Shown here piece after piece: positions 26,901 through 34,634 of a stretch of 40,623 bases of DNA. The translations under genes were made by a program, and so were the position numbers. The notes below the pieces were generated by a model. The model was given only the letters and a program-made list of their open reading frames with translations, searched no databases and was not told the origin of the DNA. The number at the start of each line of letters is the position of its first letter. Positions within the stretch are counted from its first letter, which is position 1. This DNA is from Fidelibacterota bacterium (lineage in GTDB: Bacteria; Fidelibacterota; Marinisomatia; SCGC-AAA003-L08; GCA-2689995), in NCBI GenBank assembly GCA_014381925.1, contig JACNKR010000079.1, positions 1 to 40,623 of the forward strand. The letters are read 5' to 3'.

Positions 26901-29900
26901 ATAATTTTCATTAATTTTTATAACTGATGGATTTGTATCGGTTATTGTAAAAAATTCATAATCTAAAGATCCATTCTGTACATAAACTTTTAAACTATCT
27001 AAATTATAAATTGAATCATTGCAATTAATACTTGATTCAGCTAAACAGTTATTATCTTCATCAAAAACATTTAACCCAATATAAGCAAAATTTAATGAAT
27101 CATTATCTTGAAGAGAATCAGGATGATAAACTGTAAAATGTACTAAATAATCTTCTTTTAAAGTGAAATTTAATTCCTGTACTTGTGGTGCATCATTATC
27201 TGATTTTTGAATATGAAATATTATTATACCCACTTCACTTGTATCGGGGTCATAAATTCCAGCAGATGAGCCATTATCTATTACAATAAATGTTGTAGTA
27301 TCATAACCAAAGAAATTTTCATAAGGATAATAATTATAAGTTTCTTCAATAGTTATATCCAAATCTTGAATAAATTGACCATGTGGTGGATACGATAATA
27401 TTTCAAAAGTTAAATTATCATCTTCACAGTCATCAGGATTATTATTTATTCCACATCCTCCAGCATTTCCATTCAATATTGCTATAGATGGGTTTACTAA
27501 TAAATCTCCCATATTACAATTATCTAAACACTCATCTAAATTAATAATAGTAGAATAAGCCACAGGTTGATCATTATTTGGGACAACTCTAATTGAAAAA
27601 GTGGTAGAAATTGTATATTCAGAATCTTTAGCATAAATTTCAATTTCAGCATCACCATTTTTATCTAAAATATTTTGAATAAATAATCTTGAATCAATTA
27701 AAAAACCATCATCATTAATTTCAATAACTTCTTCATCAATTAATTGATTATTCGGAATAATATAATAATAATTTAATATCTCACCATCGGGATCATAAAA
27801 ATATTCACTTAAATCAAATTCAATAGTGGTACTATCTTCAATAATATTATAATCTTGCTCAAATTGTACTAATTGAATAGGGGGCTGATTGTCATTTTCG
27901 ATAATAATAACAACTTCATCTTCACCAAATAATTCAGATATACCTGCATTATAAAAAGGGTCTGTAGCAATCAATTTTAATCGAACAGAATCTGGATAAA
28001 AATCAATATTTTCAGGTGGAATAAATTTTAAGTTTTTCTCATCGGGATTTTGTAACCATGATGAATTACAATATGAATCAGAAAGTTCTCCAGTATTACA
28101 ATTTATCCAATTATCATCTATTCCATCATTATTTAAGTCAATAAATTCACTACTTCCTAAATGAGCACTAACAACTTCCCATTGAACTTGTAAACAACAT
28201 TTTTCTTCTTTGGTATCAAAATTTGGGTCATCAACTACATCACATATTGGATTTGTTTCATATCCTAAAAAACAATACTCATTACCTTGATTATAAAATT
28301 CAATATCAAATACGCTTGGTGTTATTGAATCAATAACTTGTTCCATATATCCAAAATTATTAGTTCCAATATTTACAATTGGAGGGCTATTTTCTTCTGA
28401 TAATATAACAGTCATGGTATCATAGTCAGATGATAAAAAAATACAAGTCCCACCAACACCACATTCAATTTCATTTACACCCGCTGTTTCACAATGAGTG
28501 CCTTCAGCTATTTCTTCCCCAAGGCCATCACATTCACCATAGCTATATAATTCACAATAAGGTGTACATTCATTTTGATACCATCTACACTGAGGTAAGT
28601 TGTCTTGGCAATCAGAATTACTTGCACTATAACAATCTTCAAAGCCATCATTTATATATTCACCATAATTTGTTTTAGAATAACAATTATAAGAATCTAA
28701 TACCTCCAGAGTAAATGTAAATGTTCCTAATGGTAAATTAATTTGGTGAGCATCACCATTTGAGTCATCTGAATTTATTGGCACGCCATCAACTGTGTAC
28801 CATTGTGAGAATATTGCATCATCATTATTTTGACCATCAAGTAATGATTGGTCATGGGAAGCATCATAATTTTCTAAATCTAATGTCCCCTCATCATACG
28901 GTATACCATTTGGTTCTGTAAAATCAAAAACAGTCGATGGACCATTAATAACCGCAAGTGGTGGCAAATTATCTTCTTTATTAATTGTAAGTACAATTGA
29001 CTCCGAGTTATTTTCACCATAAGTATCTGTGAGTATTAATGAAAATACATAATCACCAATATCAGATAAATTTGTTGTAAAAAATTTATCATTACCTTCA
29101 ATAGTACCATCCTTAGTCCAGAAATAATATTCAATTTCAGAATATTCACAAACACTAATTGTTTCTCCATTTGCATCAATTCCATTTGGATTCCAAATAC
29201 AATAATCAATATGATCTTCATCTTCACATTCAATTTGATTTGATACATCACATTTTTCTTGTAGCCAACCTACCCAGTCAATCGGGTTTTCATCTGTAGG
29301 TTCACAACTACATTCATAATTTTCATCATTAATTATATTTCCTGTAGTTAAAAATTCATATCGAATATAATCATTACAATCACAAGAAGATGTTCCATAT
29401 AATGCAATAGGTTGTGGTTGTGGATTAGGGTCGCCATTATGCATAATAGTATAATTAGAAGTCTCAATCGAAATGATAGGCGTTGGTTTTTGATTAGGTT
29501 CTTTTACTTCAAAATTAAAAGTATCAACAGCCCAAATATCATCTTCATTTTTAATAAGAAGAACGAGTTCATGCTGTCCTTCAGCAAACTCAGCTTCAAT
29601 ATGAGAACCATTTTGAAATACATTACCATTTTTAAACCATTTATATGTAATTATTGCATCACTTTCGTGTGTGGTACTTTCATTAGCCTCAAAAATTAAT
29701 GTTTTTATTCCTCCAGGAATCCGATCATGGTAAATATTATATTTAGGATTATCTAATTCCATATTATAAATATCAGTGGTATCTGACCATTGACATTCAT
29801 AAGTACAGATTTGTCTTTCCACATCCCAATGATCATTAAAAGTATTTGGATAAATCGCTGAACACATTGAAGCATTATTAAAAATATCATCTTGGCTAAC

Positions 29901-30743
29901 ACACTCTGCATTTGGAGCAAAGCAAAAATCATTACTTGCTGGATCAGGTCCACATTGTAAATTTGTAACTGTAATTACACTGTTTAAATAATTTCGTTTA
30001 CCTGGAGAACCAAATTCCATAAATAAATTATCTGTACCATATAATATATCACTCGAAAACATAAAAGGTCTAGAATGTTTTGAATATTCCCAATATGATG
30101 GTAAATGAGTTAATGGTTGAAATGGAATATTCCCCTGTGGAATATCATTTGTTAATTCAATTGAATGACCAATATATTCTCCACCAATTTGGTATTCATC
30201 TGAATTATAACTAATGTGGTCAATAACTATATTTTGTTCACTAATTAAATCTATTTCTGAAGCACTATGGGATAATGCAAATGGAGCCCAAACAGCATTT
30301 TCAATAATTGAAGTATTTGGTGCACTTTGTACAAATGATGCAAAATCAGTATTATATTCAGGGCTTTCTGCACTTAATCTTAAATCACCATTTGCAAGGA
30401 AAATTTCATTATCACTATTTGAAAAATAACCATCTTGCCCCGTAATAATCATATATTTAAACGGCCCTAACTCAAGAGCATCTAAAATATCACTATTATC
30501 TAAAACATATTCTGTTCCAAAAATTGAAATTTTCCAATTCAATAAATTATGTGAAAATAAACTACGATTATAAATTTCAATATAATCAGGAATACTTCCA
30601 TTTGAACGAGTGAAGATTTCAGTGATGATTAAATCACCTGGTTCTGCTTCAGTTTGTGCAAAAGATATATTAAAAAGTAATAATCCAACACTCCAAACAG
30701 ATAAAATTCTAATTATCTTTTTTAAGAATATATAAAAATACAT
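23958..30743 (-). CDS. Giant secreted multi-domain protein with lamin-tail, Ig/cadherin-like repeats and FlgD-like type IX sorting domain
   Basis: A 2261-residue surface or secreted protein. The start is taken as ATG at 30743, since a TTG two codons earlier adds nothing. A signal peptide ends near SFAQ (about residue 30). A lamin-tail domain follows (DLIITEIFTRSNGSIPDYIEIYN). Several PKD- and Ig-like modules come next, interspersed with Cys-rich inserts (CGPDPASNDFC, CRWYQNECTPYC). At least six tandem cadherin-like units follow, marked by NDxP motifs (NDQPVAY, NDAPQVQ, NDKPFSE, NDAPRID, NDPPTIS, NDSPEPF). The last 90 residues are a FlgD-Ig/Por-secretion module (LYPNYPNPFNGSTTIKFEIP ... GLYFIQL). 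It is strongly acidic and Asn-rich. Adhesion or matrix formation is inferred. It is coupled to the lipoprotein gene downstream. Confidence 0.85.
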   Translation of the reverse strand: MYFYIFLKKIIRILSVWSVGLLLFNISFAQTEAEPGDLIITEIFTRSNGSIPDYIEIYNRSLFSHNLLNWKISIFGTEYVLDNSDILDALELGPFKYMIITGQDGYFSNSDNEIFLANGDLRLSAESPEYNTDFASFVQSAPNTSIIENAVWAPFALSHSASEIDLISEQNIVIDHISYNSDEYQIGGEYIGHSIELTNDIPQGNIPFQPLTHLPSYWEYSKHSRPFMFSSDILYGTDNLFMEFGSPGKRNYLNSVITVTNLQCGPDPASNDFCFAPNAECVSQDDIFNNASMCSAIYPNTFNDHWDVERQICTYECQWSDTTDIYNMELDNPKYNIYHDRIPGGIKTLIFEANESTTHESDAIITYKWFKNGNVFQNGSHIEAEFAEGQHELVLLIKNEDDIWAVDTFNFEVKEPNQKPTPIISIETSNYTIMHNGDPNPQPQPIALYGTSSCDCNDYIRYEFLTTGNIINDENYECSCEPTDENPIDWVGWLQEKCDVSNQIECEDEDHIDYCIWNPNGIDANGETISVCEYSEIEYYFWTKDGTIEGNDKFFTTNLSDIGDYVFSLILTDTYGENNSESIVLTINKEDNLPPLAVINGPSTVFDFTEPNGIPYDEGTLDLENYDASHDQSLLDGQNNDDAIFSQWYTVDGVPINSDDSNGDAHQINLPLGTFTFTLEVLDSYNCYSKTNYGEYINDGFEDCYSASNSDCQDNLPQCRWYQNECTPYCELYSYGECDGLGEEIAEGTHCETAGVNEIECGVGGTCIFLSSDYDTMTVILSEENSPPIVNIGTNNFGYMEQVIDSITPSVFDIEFYNQGNEYCFLGYETNPICDVVDDPNFDTKEEKCCLQVQWEVVSAHLGSSEFIDLNNDGIDDNWINCNTGELSDSYCNSSWLQNPDEKNLKFIPPENIDFYPDSVRLKLIATDPFYNAGISELFGEDEVVIIIENDNQPPIQLVQFEQDYNIIEDSTTIEFDLSEYFYDPDGEILNYYYIIPNNQLIDEEVIEINDDGFLIDSRLFIQNILDKNGDAEIEIYAKDSEYTISTTFSIRVVPNNDQPVAYSTIINLDECLDNCNMGDLLVNPSIAILNGNAGGCGINNNPDDCEDDNLTFEILSYPPHGQFIQDLDITIEETYNYYPYENFFGYDTTTFIVIDNGSSAGIYDPDTSEVGIIIFHIQKSDNDAPQVQELNFTLKEDYLVHFTVYHPDSLQDNDSLNFAYIGLNVFDEDNNCLAESSINCNDSIYNLDSLKVYVQNGSLDYEFFTITDTNPSVIKINENYNNSLIVPVIVSDHEDLLGNSLSEVYDIQINLIQTNDKPFSENTLYQFDEDETYHFNLNGDDVEDDILAFEVIKLPTRLDSISPSNLINSESIFFNYGEIPEISFKPEKDFNGLDSLIYLIYDNGTTNGEPDTLISDSIIVWFNINQINDAPRIDSIYFDGNDTLNSIVEDTSNVNIIMVYTDIDSDPNLNEEPVPFNLNWQFNSSNSEEGLKFWFNSNGPTVIDVLENPLRRKGLFTIDSLLANWNGVDTSIINIIDDDGELLEFEFSLSVEPINDPPTISNIKIDTTKFDSLSNWEFDYDKENGTIMLAEDSKNIPLIIDYFDIDTDTNLNANPDTIAGFSWNIYSNKNKLITSYATAFDSILGKDIFEFYIDSISQDWNGIDSLITIITDTIGDSYFDTLLLQVYQVNDSPEPFEYFPKLNTYSLFSEDSVFNNENENWIYRLPFINDPIEDENPLDILIKWNRTTDIDLVDSLNNHSNRIKNLFYRIELEGDRSGYNFILKSGINDSIFNDSDYCNNHLESIGIDSNPCENLNLLDSNIAFTKIDLTQPFLTYNGAYFDSLYATPDTITQLLDLTNNKYYYCNNGSNVEYATNECNDQCPETCTNTNYQLKVIAYNASRVYNPDDSGGDEGYDFQNIDSPQFADSEDSSAFNVDLTLPNFQFNVIRNDIFWEYYDLYITNSEPILESVPGTNYSPLLIIEYSDSIVIVDRTSSEHGPIHYTGRFMDEGNITFSYSARDYAKNYGISSKTISYKIIDPLEKVIVSTPSNSGEIIIEEGTMNEFTGIIAEDIVINNELNKTENNIHGVSFKPQYQPLLNPINLRFNINLLNLPNANSWNYSLFKKENGNWVDLDIRFEKNDDLISTFINELGEFYVQFNADAVKPIPNEFVLYPNYPNPFNGSTTIKFEIPKREYVNIKIINILGETVNSIYSGFLEADLHSFNWNGKDKNSNIVSSGLYFIQLNINEKKHLQKIMYIK

Positions 30744-30844
30744 TAGCAAAAAATAAGGATATATTGAGTTAAAAAGTAAATAAAAATATTAAAATATTCT
30801 ATATTTTATTTTAGTAGATTATTTAAATTAATTAAATGCAATTT

Positions 30845-31276
30845 TTATTGATAAAGTCGATCTGTAATACCTACAATGGTACTCATAAATTTATCAACAT
30901 CTGCTTTCATTACAAATAATTCACTTATATCATGAAATACATCTGAGGGGTAAAATTCTTCATCAAAATCTAACATAAAATTAGATTCTAATTTTAATTG
31001 GTAATCCCTAATAACTTCTTTTTTCTTTACTTTATTTCGTAAATAATTTAATTGAAATTTTATTTGCCCATTAGTTGTTAATAAAAACAAAGGAATTATA
31101 CCATAATCATCTGAATCACATTTATAAGTCATTGTACCATATCCTTCACCTCTACCCCAACTTGGAATTCCAGTACTTGTTTCAGCAAATTTAATTAAAT
31201 CAATTACAACATTACTTGTATGTGGTTTACAGTTATTTTTTAAAGACTCTTCAAACGAGCTTCGGTTCCATTTCAC
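30845..31276 (-). CDS. Hypothetical protein
   Basis: A 143-residue soluble protein with a GTG start at 31276, supported by AAAGGATC 8 nt upstream; no ATG lies nearby. It contains SWGRGEGYGTMTYK (about residues 39-52) and an alternating hydrophobic/aromatic stretch IPLFLLTTNGQIKFQLNYL, ending in a helical C-terminus. The WGxGxxYG pattern followed by a strand-rich core resembles a small domain sometimes seen beside nuclease-like modules, but the likeness is weak. No signal peptide or membrane helix is present. It stands alone between the giant surface gene and transketolase. Function unknown. Confidence 0.55.
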   Translation of the reverse strand: MKWNRSSFEESLKNNCKPHTSNVVIDLIKFAETSTGIPSWGRGEGYGTMTYKCDSDDYGIIPLFLLTTNGQIKFQLNYLRNKVKKKEVIRDYQLKLESNFMLDFDEEFYPSDVFHDISELFVMKADVDKFMSTIVGITDRLYQ

Positions 31277-31364
31277 TAAATAGATCCTTTCAATATTTTA
31301 AATTTGTAATTATACAGAGTTTGTAATTTAAACTAAAAACTGTATCAGTATTTTGTATTTTCAT

Positions 31365-33341
31365 TTATGAAATTGCTTTTTTTATTTTATTTGCTATTTT
31401 TTCAGCAGTAAACCCAAAATAATCAGCTAAAATCTCTCCTGGTGCAGATTCACCAAATCGATTGATCCCAATATTTAAGCCATTTCTTCCTGTATATTTT
31501 TCCCAACCAAATGTAATTCCTGCCTCAATTGATACTTTAAATATTGAATTTGGTCCAATCGTATTCAATTTATATTCTTCAGACTGTTGATCAAACAACT
31601 CCCAACATGCTAAATTGACGACTCTAATTGATAAATCTGATAATAGTTTTTTTGTTTCAATTGCTAAACTTACTTCTGAACCTGTTGCAAAAATAATAAT
31701 TTCAGGATTTTCTGAATCATCAATAACATAGCCACCCTTTAATACTGATTCTGCTTTTGGATATTTATCCCTATTTATTACAGGTAATCCTTGTCGAGTT
31801 AATAAAACTAAGGATGGAGTCTGCTTTTGGTTAAAAGCAAATTCAGTTAAAATAGTCGCTTCATTTGCATCCGCAGGTCTTAATACCATTAAATTAGGCA
31901 TACATCTAAAAGACATAATATGCTCCATTGGTTGGTGTGTTGGGCCATCTTCACCGACCCAAAATGAATCATGTGTAAATTCAGAAACAACAGGTAAACC
32001 TTGTAAAGCTCTCATTCTAATTGCCGGTCTTTCATAATCTGAAAATACAAAAAAGGTTGCACCAAATACTTTTAACCCACCATGTTGCATCATACCATTC
32101 AATGCTGTTCCCATTGGAAATTCTCTCACACCAAATGCAAAATTCCTATTTGATTGTGCCCCTTTGAAAAAATCACCCACTTTTTTTGCAAAACCACCTG
32201 TAACATTAGATGGCTCTAAATCTGCAGAACCACCTACAAATGTAGGATGTATATCAGCAATAGCCTCAATCATACTTCCCCAAACTTTACGAGTTGCGAT
32301 CGATTGTCCGAATTCATATTTAGGTAAATCAAATTCAGGTAATTTAGAACTAAATGATATTTTCCATTTCTTTGAAAACTCACTATCTTCTAATGATTTA
32401 TCAAGTAATGTATTCCAACATTCAATTTCTCTATTTGCAAAAGAATAACTTTTTCTAAAATCATTAATAACATCATCAGGAAGATCAAAAAATTTATTTG
32501 GGTCTAAACCTAATTTACTTTTTGTTGCTGAAATCTCTTTCGGTGGAAGAGGAGAACCATGTGTGCTTGCTAATCCTTCCATCGTAGAACAACCGACAGC
32601 GATTGTTCCCTTGCCAATAATAATTGATGGTTTTTCAATTTCCATCTGTGCAATTCTAATTGCATCTCTTATTTCTTCACGATTATTACCATCTATAACT
32701 TGTACATGCCAGCCATTAGATTTATAAAGCCCTTCATAATCTGTAGAATCAGACCTTGATACATCACCAGAAATTTGGATTTCATTTGCATCATAATAAC
32801 CAATCAATTTATTCAAACCCCAATGTCCAGCCATTGCTATAGAACCAATAGATACAGGTTCTTGAATATCTCCATCACTATGTATAAAATAAGTAAAATG
32901 ATTTATATGTTTTTCAGTATAAGTTTCTCTTAATATTGCTTCAGCAACAGCCATCCCAACTGCATTTCCGACTCCTTGACCTAATGGTCCTGTAGTGGAA
33001 TCAACCCCAGGTGTTAACCCCCGTTCTGGATGACCAGGTGTTAATGAATTAAGTTGGCGAAATTGTTTTAAATCTGAAACTTTAATCCAACCCATCAATG
33101 CTAATATAGAATACATTAATGCTGATTCATGCCCACATGATAATACAAACCTATCTCTATCAATCCAATTTGGGTTTTTCGGATCAAATTTTAAAAAATC
33201 TTTATACAAAATATAAGTAAAATTAAGTGATGAAAAAGGACCTCCAGTATGACCAGAATTAGCATTTCTAACCATGTCCATTATTAATCCTTTTAAGATA
33301 TTAATCGATTTCTGTTCAATATCTATTAAGTTTGCATTCAT
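31365..33341 (-). CDS. tkt: Transketolase
   Basis: A thiamine-diphosphate enzyme of the non-oxidative pentose phosphate pathway that transfers two-carbon ketol units between sugar phosphates. The 658 residues have the full transketolase layout. The N-terminal ThDP domain has GHTGGPFSS (about 30-38), GHPERGLTPGVDSTTGPLGQG near 103 and the metal-binding HSDGDIQEP. The middle domain has SADLEPSN and the signature THDSFWVGEDGPTHQP. The C-terminal domain includes IFATGSEVSLA. The start is ATG. It is transcribed away from hsp20, with a 271-nt shared upstream region. No regulatory motif specific to it was identified. Confidence 0.96.
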   Translation of the reverse strand: MNANLIDIEQKSINILKGLIMDMVRNANSGHTGGPFSSLNFTYILYKDFLKFDPKNPNWIDRDRFVLSCGHESALMYSILALMGWIKVSDLKQFRQLNSLTPGHPERGLTPGVDSTTGPLGQGVGNAVGMAVAEAILRETYTEKHINHFTYFIHSDGDIQEPVSIGSIAMAGHWGLNKLIGYYDANEIQISGDVSRSDSTDYEGLYKSNGWHVQVIDGNNREEIRDAIRIAQMEIEKPSIIIGKGTIAVGCSTMEGLASTHGSPLPPKEISATKSKLGLDPNKFFDLPDDVINDFRKSYSFANREIECWNTLLDKSLEDSEFSKKWKISFSSKLPEFDLPKYEFGQSIATRKVWGSMIEAIADIHPTFVGGSADLEPSNVTGGFAKKVGDFFKGAQSNRNFAFGVREFPMGTALNGMMQHGGLKVFGATFFVFSDYERPAIRMRALQGLPVVSEFTHDSFWVGEDGPTHQPMEHIMSFRCMPNLMVLRPADANEATILTEFAFNQKQTPSLVLLTRQGLPVINRDKYPKAESVLKGGYVIDDSENPEIIIFATGSEVSLAIETKKLLSDLSIRVVNLACWELFDQQSEEYKLNTIGPNSIFKVSIEAGITFGWEKYTGRNGLNIGINRFGESAPGEILADYFGFTAEKIANKIKKAIS

Positions 33342-33469
33342 TGTTATCCTATGTAAAATTATGTGGAATCTAAGAGATTAAAATTACAGACATTATTAAT
33401 TATTTTTTATTCATTAAATAATTTTTATTAAAAAAATTACACCTCCATATTGAATATATATCATAAAAG

Positions 33470-33522
33470 GTCAAAATGTCATACCCGTGCGACTTTTTTT
33501 CATGAATGACGGTAATTTTGAC
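33470..33522. repeat. Imperfect inverted repeat between divergent tkt and hsp20
   Basis: GTCAAAAT (33470-33477) followed directly by GTCAT (33478-33482) is mirrored by ATGAC (33506-33510), GGTA and ATTTTGAC (33515-33522). The result is a 13-bp stem with a 4-nt bulge and a 23-nt loop. The loop holds a small patch (CCCGTGCGAC) of higher GC than its surroundings. As both flanking genes point away, it is not a terminator for either; an operator or 5'-leader structure is possible. It is neither a CIRCE nor a HAIR element. Confidence 0.55.
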
Positions 33523-33612
33523 TTTCTATTCTAAACAAATTAGCTTTGGTATTTAATTTGTAAATAAAAAAGTGACTGTAATTTTTTAAAATAAAAAGAA
33601 AAGGAGTTAGAA

Positions 33613-34050
33613 ATGACTTTAGTAAAATGGAATAATCAGCCTTCAATTTTTGAAGATATTAATCAATGGTTTAATCTTATCACCTATGATAATAATCAAA
33701 ATAATTTCCAATTAAACGCAAATTGGGAACCCAATTTTGAAATTATTCAAAATGATGATGATTATATTATTAAGTCTGAACTTGCTGGATTGGCAAAAAA
33801 AGATGTTAATATTGAAATTGATGGGGAATTATTAAAAATTTCAGGTGAAAGAAAATCTGAATTTAAAAATGAAAATTCTAATCATCAATTTCATAAAATT
33901 AGCTACGGTAGTTTTGAAAAATCATATAGATTACCAGATGATGCATTAATCGATAAAATTTCTGCAAAAATGGATAATGGAATTTTAGTTATAACAATTC
34001 CAACAATTAAACCCGTAAAATCTGTAACAAAAAAAATAAAAATAAATTAA
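33613..34050 (+). CDS. Small heat-shock protein, Hsp20/alpha-crystallin family
   Basis: An ATP-independent holdase that binds unfolding proteins. The 145 residues show a short N-terminal arm, an alpha-crystallin domain from about residue 38 (NWEPNFEIIQNDDDYIIKSE, ELAGLAKKDVNIEIDGELLKISGER) and the conserved A-x-x-x-n-G-i-L-x-I-x-I-P element (AKMDNGILVITIP). The C-terminal tail contains an IxI-type motif (KIKIN). AAAAGGAG lies 7 nt before the ATG. The gene is monocistronic: it is followed by a strong terminator and has its own upstream region with a hairpin shared with tkt. No named heat-shock operator was recognised. Confidence 0.93.
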   Translation: MTLVKWNNQPSIFEDINQWFNLITYDNNQNNFQLNANWEPNFEIIQNDDDYIIKSELAGLAKKDVNIEIDGELLKISGERKSEFKNENSNHQFHKISYGSFEKSYRLPDDALIDKISAKMDNGILVITIPTIKPVKSVTKKIKIN

Positions 34051-34065
34051 CATTATTTCAAAAGG

Positions 34066-34098
34066 AAAAAAGCTCTGTTATTATCAGAGCTTTTTTTT
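34066..34098 (+). terminator. Rho-independent terminator of hsp20
   Basis: AAAAAAGCTCTG (34066-34077) pairs with CAGAGCTTTTTT (34085-34096) around a 7-nt loop, ending in a run of eight T. It begins 16 nt after the hsp20 stop. The symmetric A and T runs would let it work in both directions, but only the plus strand has a gene ending here. Confidence 0.92.
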
Positions 34099-34233
34099 CA
34101 TCTAAAATAATTTTATCAGTAAAAACTTATGACCTTTCTCACATATTTATCTAATAAAATAAATAAGTGGTGTCAATCACTTAAAAAATTTAAAAAAATA
34201 CCGATATTCTAAGTAATAATAAGGAGCAATAAA

Positions 34234-34539
34234 ATGCAAAATGGAATAAGAATTAATAAAATAACCGAAGAAAATAAATTACAAAATTATAATAATTCAG
34301 AATCTTTAAGTTTGGTTTGCAAATTACTTCCAACATTATTAATAAAAACTGAATTTGGAGTTGGAAAATATCAATTTGAAAAAATAATTTATAATGAGGA
34401 TAACCTTGAATTATTATTTAAATTATCAAAAGATAATACATCTATTATCCAAGATGAAATTGAATACCATATTGGAAATCAATTTATTATATCAGCGGAT
34501 CAATATTTATACGCTTATAGATGGTATGCAATTTCTTAA
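34234..34539 (+). CDS. Small hypothetical protein
   Basis: A 101-residue soluble protein with ATG preceded by AAGGAG about 8 nt upstream, which makes it a believable gene. It is rich in Asn, Ile, Leu and Tyr, has no signal peptide, Cys motif or membrane helix, and is predicted mostly as beta-strand with one short helix. Recognisable blocks are LPTLLIKTEFGVGKYQFEKI and YLYAYRWYAIS at the C-terminus. No family is recognised. It lies between the hsp20 terminator and the second deiminase-like gene and appears to be transcribed alone. Confidence 0.6.
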   Translation: MQNGIRINKITEENKLQNYNNSESLSLVCKLLPTLLIKTEFGVGKYQFEKIIYNEDNLELLFKLSKDNTSIIQDEIEYHIGNQFIISADQYLYAYRWYAIS

Positions 34540-34574
34540 AAATAATACAATCCTAATTTGTAAGTACATGTAAT

Positions 34575-34634
34575 AATTCTCTAATCATTTTATTAATTAA
34601 CATTAAATTCTCTTACAATTTTATGTAGAGAATT
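34575..34634 (+). promoter_or_regulatory. Direct and inverted AATTCTCT repeats abutting the start codon of the second deiminase-like gene
   Basis: AATTCTCT occurs at 34575-34582 and again at 34606-34613. Its inverted copy AGAGAATT occupies 34627-34634, directly before the ATG at 34635. Either upstream copy could pair with the inverted copy, which also contains the only purine-rich ribosome-site candidate. This could hide the ribosome site or be a dyad operator; both are inferences. Confidence 0.4.

Noticed and set aside
28430..29953. Short open frames inside the giant surface gene on both strands
   Set aside because: They are low-complexity shadows of an AT-rich repetitive gene, lacking start signals and homology.
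33342..33612. CIRCE or HAIR heat-shock operator upstream of hsp20
   Set aside because: Neither TTAGCACTC-N9-GAGTGCTAA nor CTTGAGT-type repeats are present.
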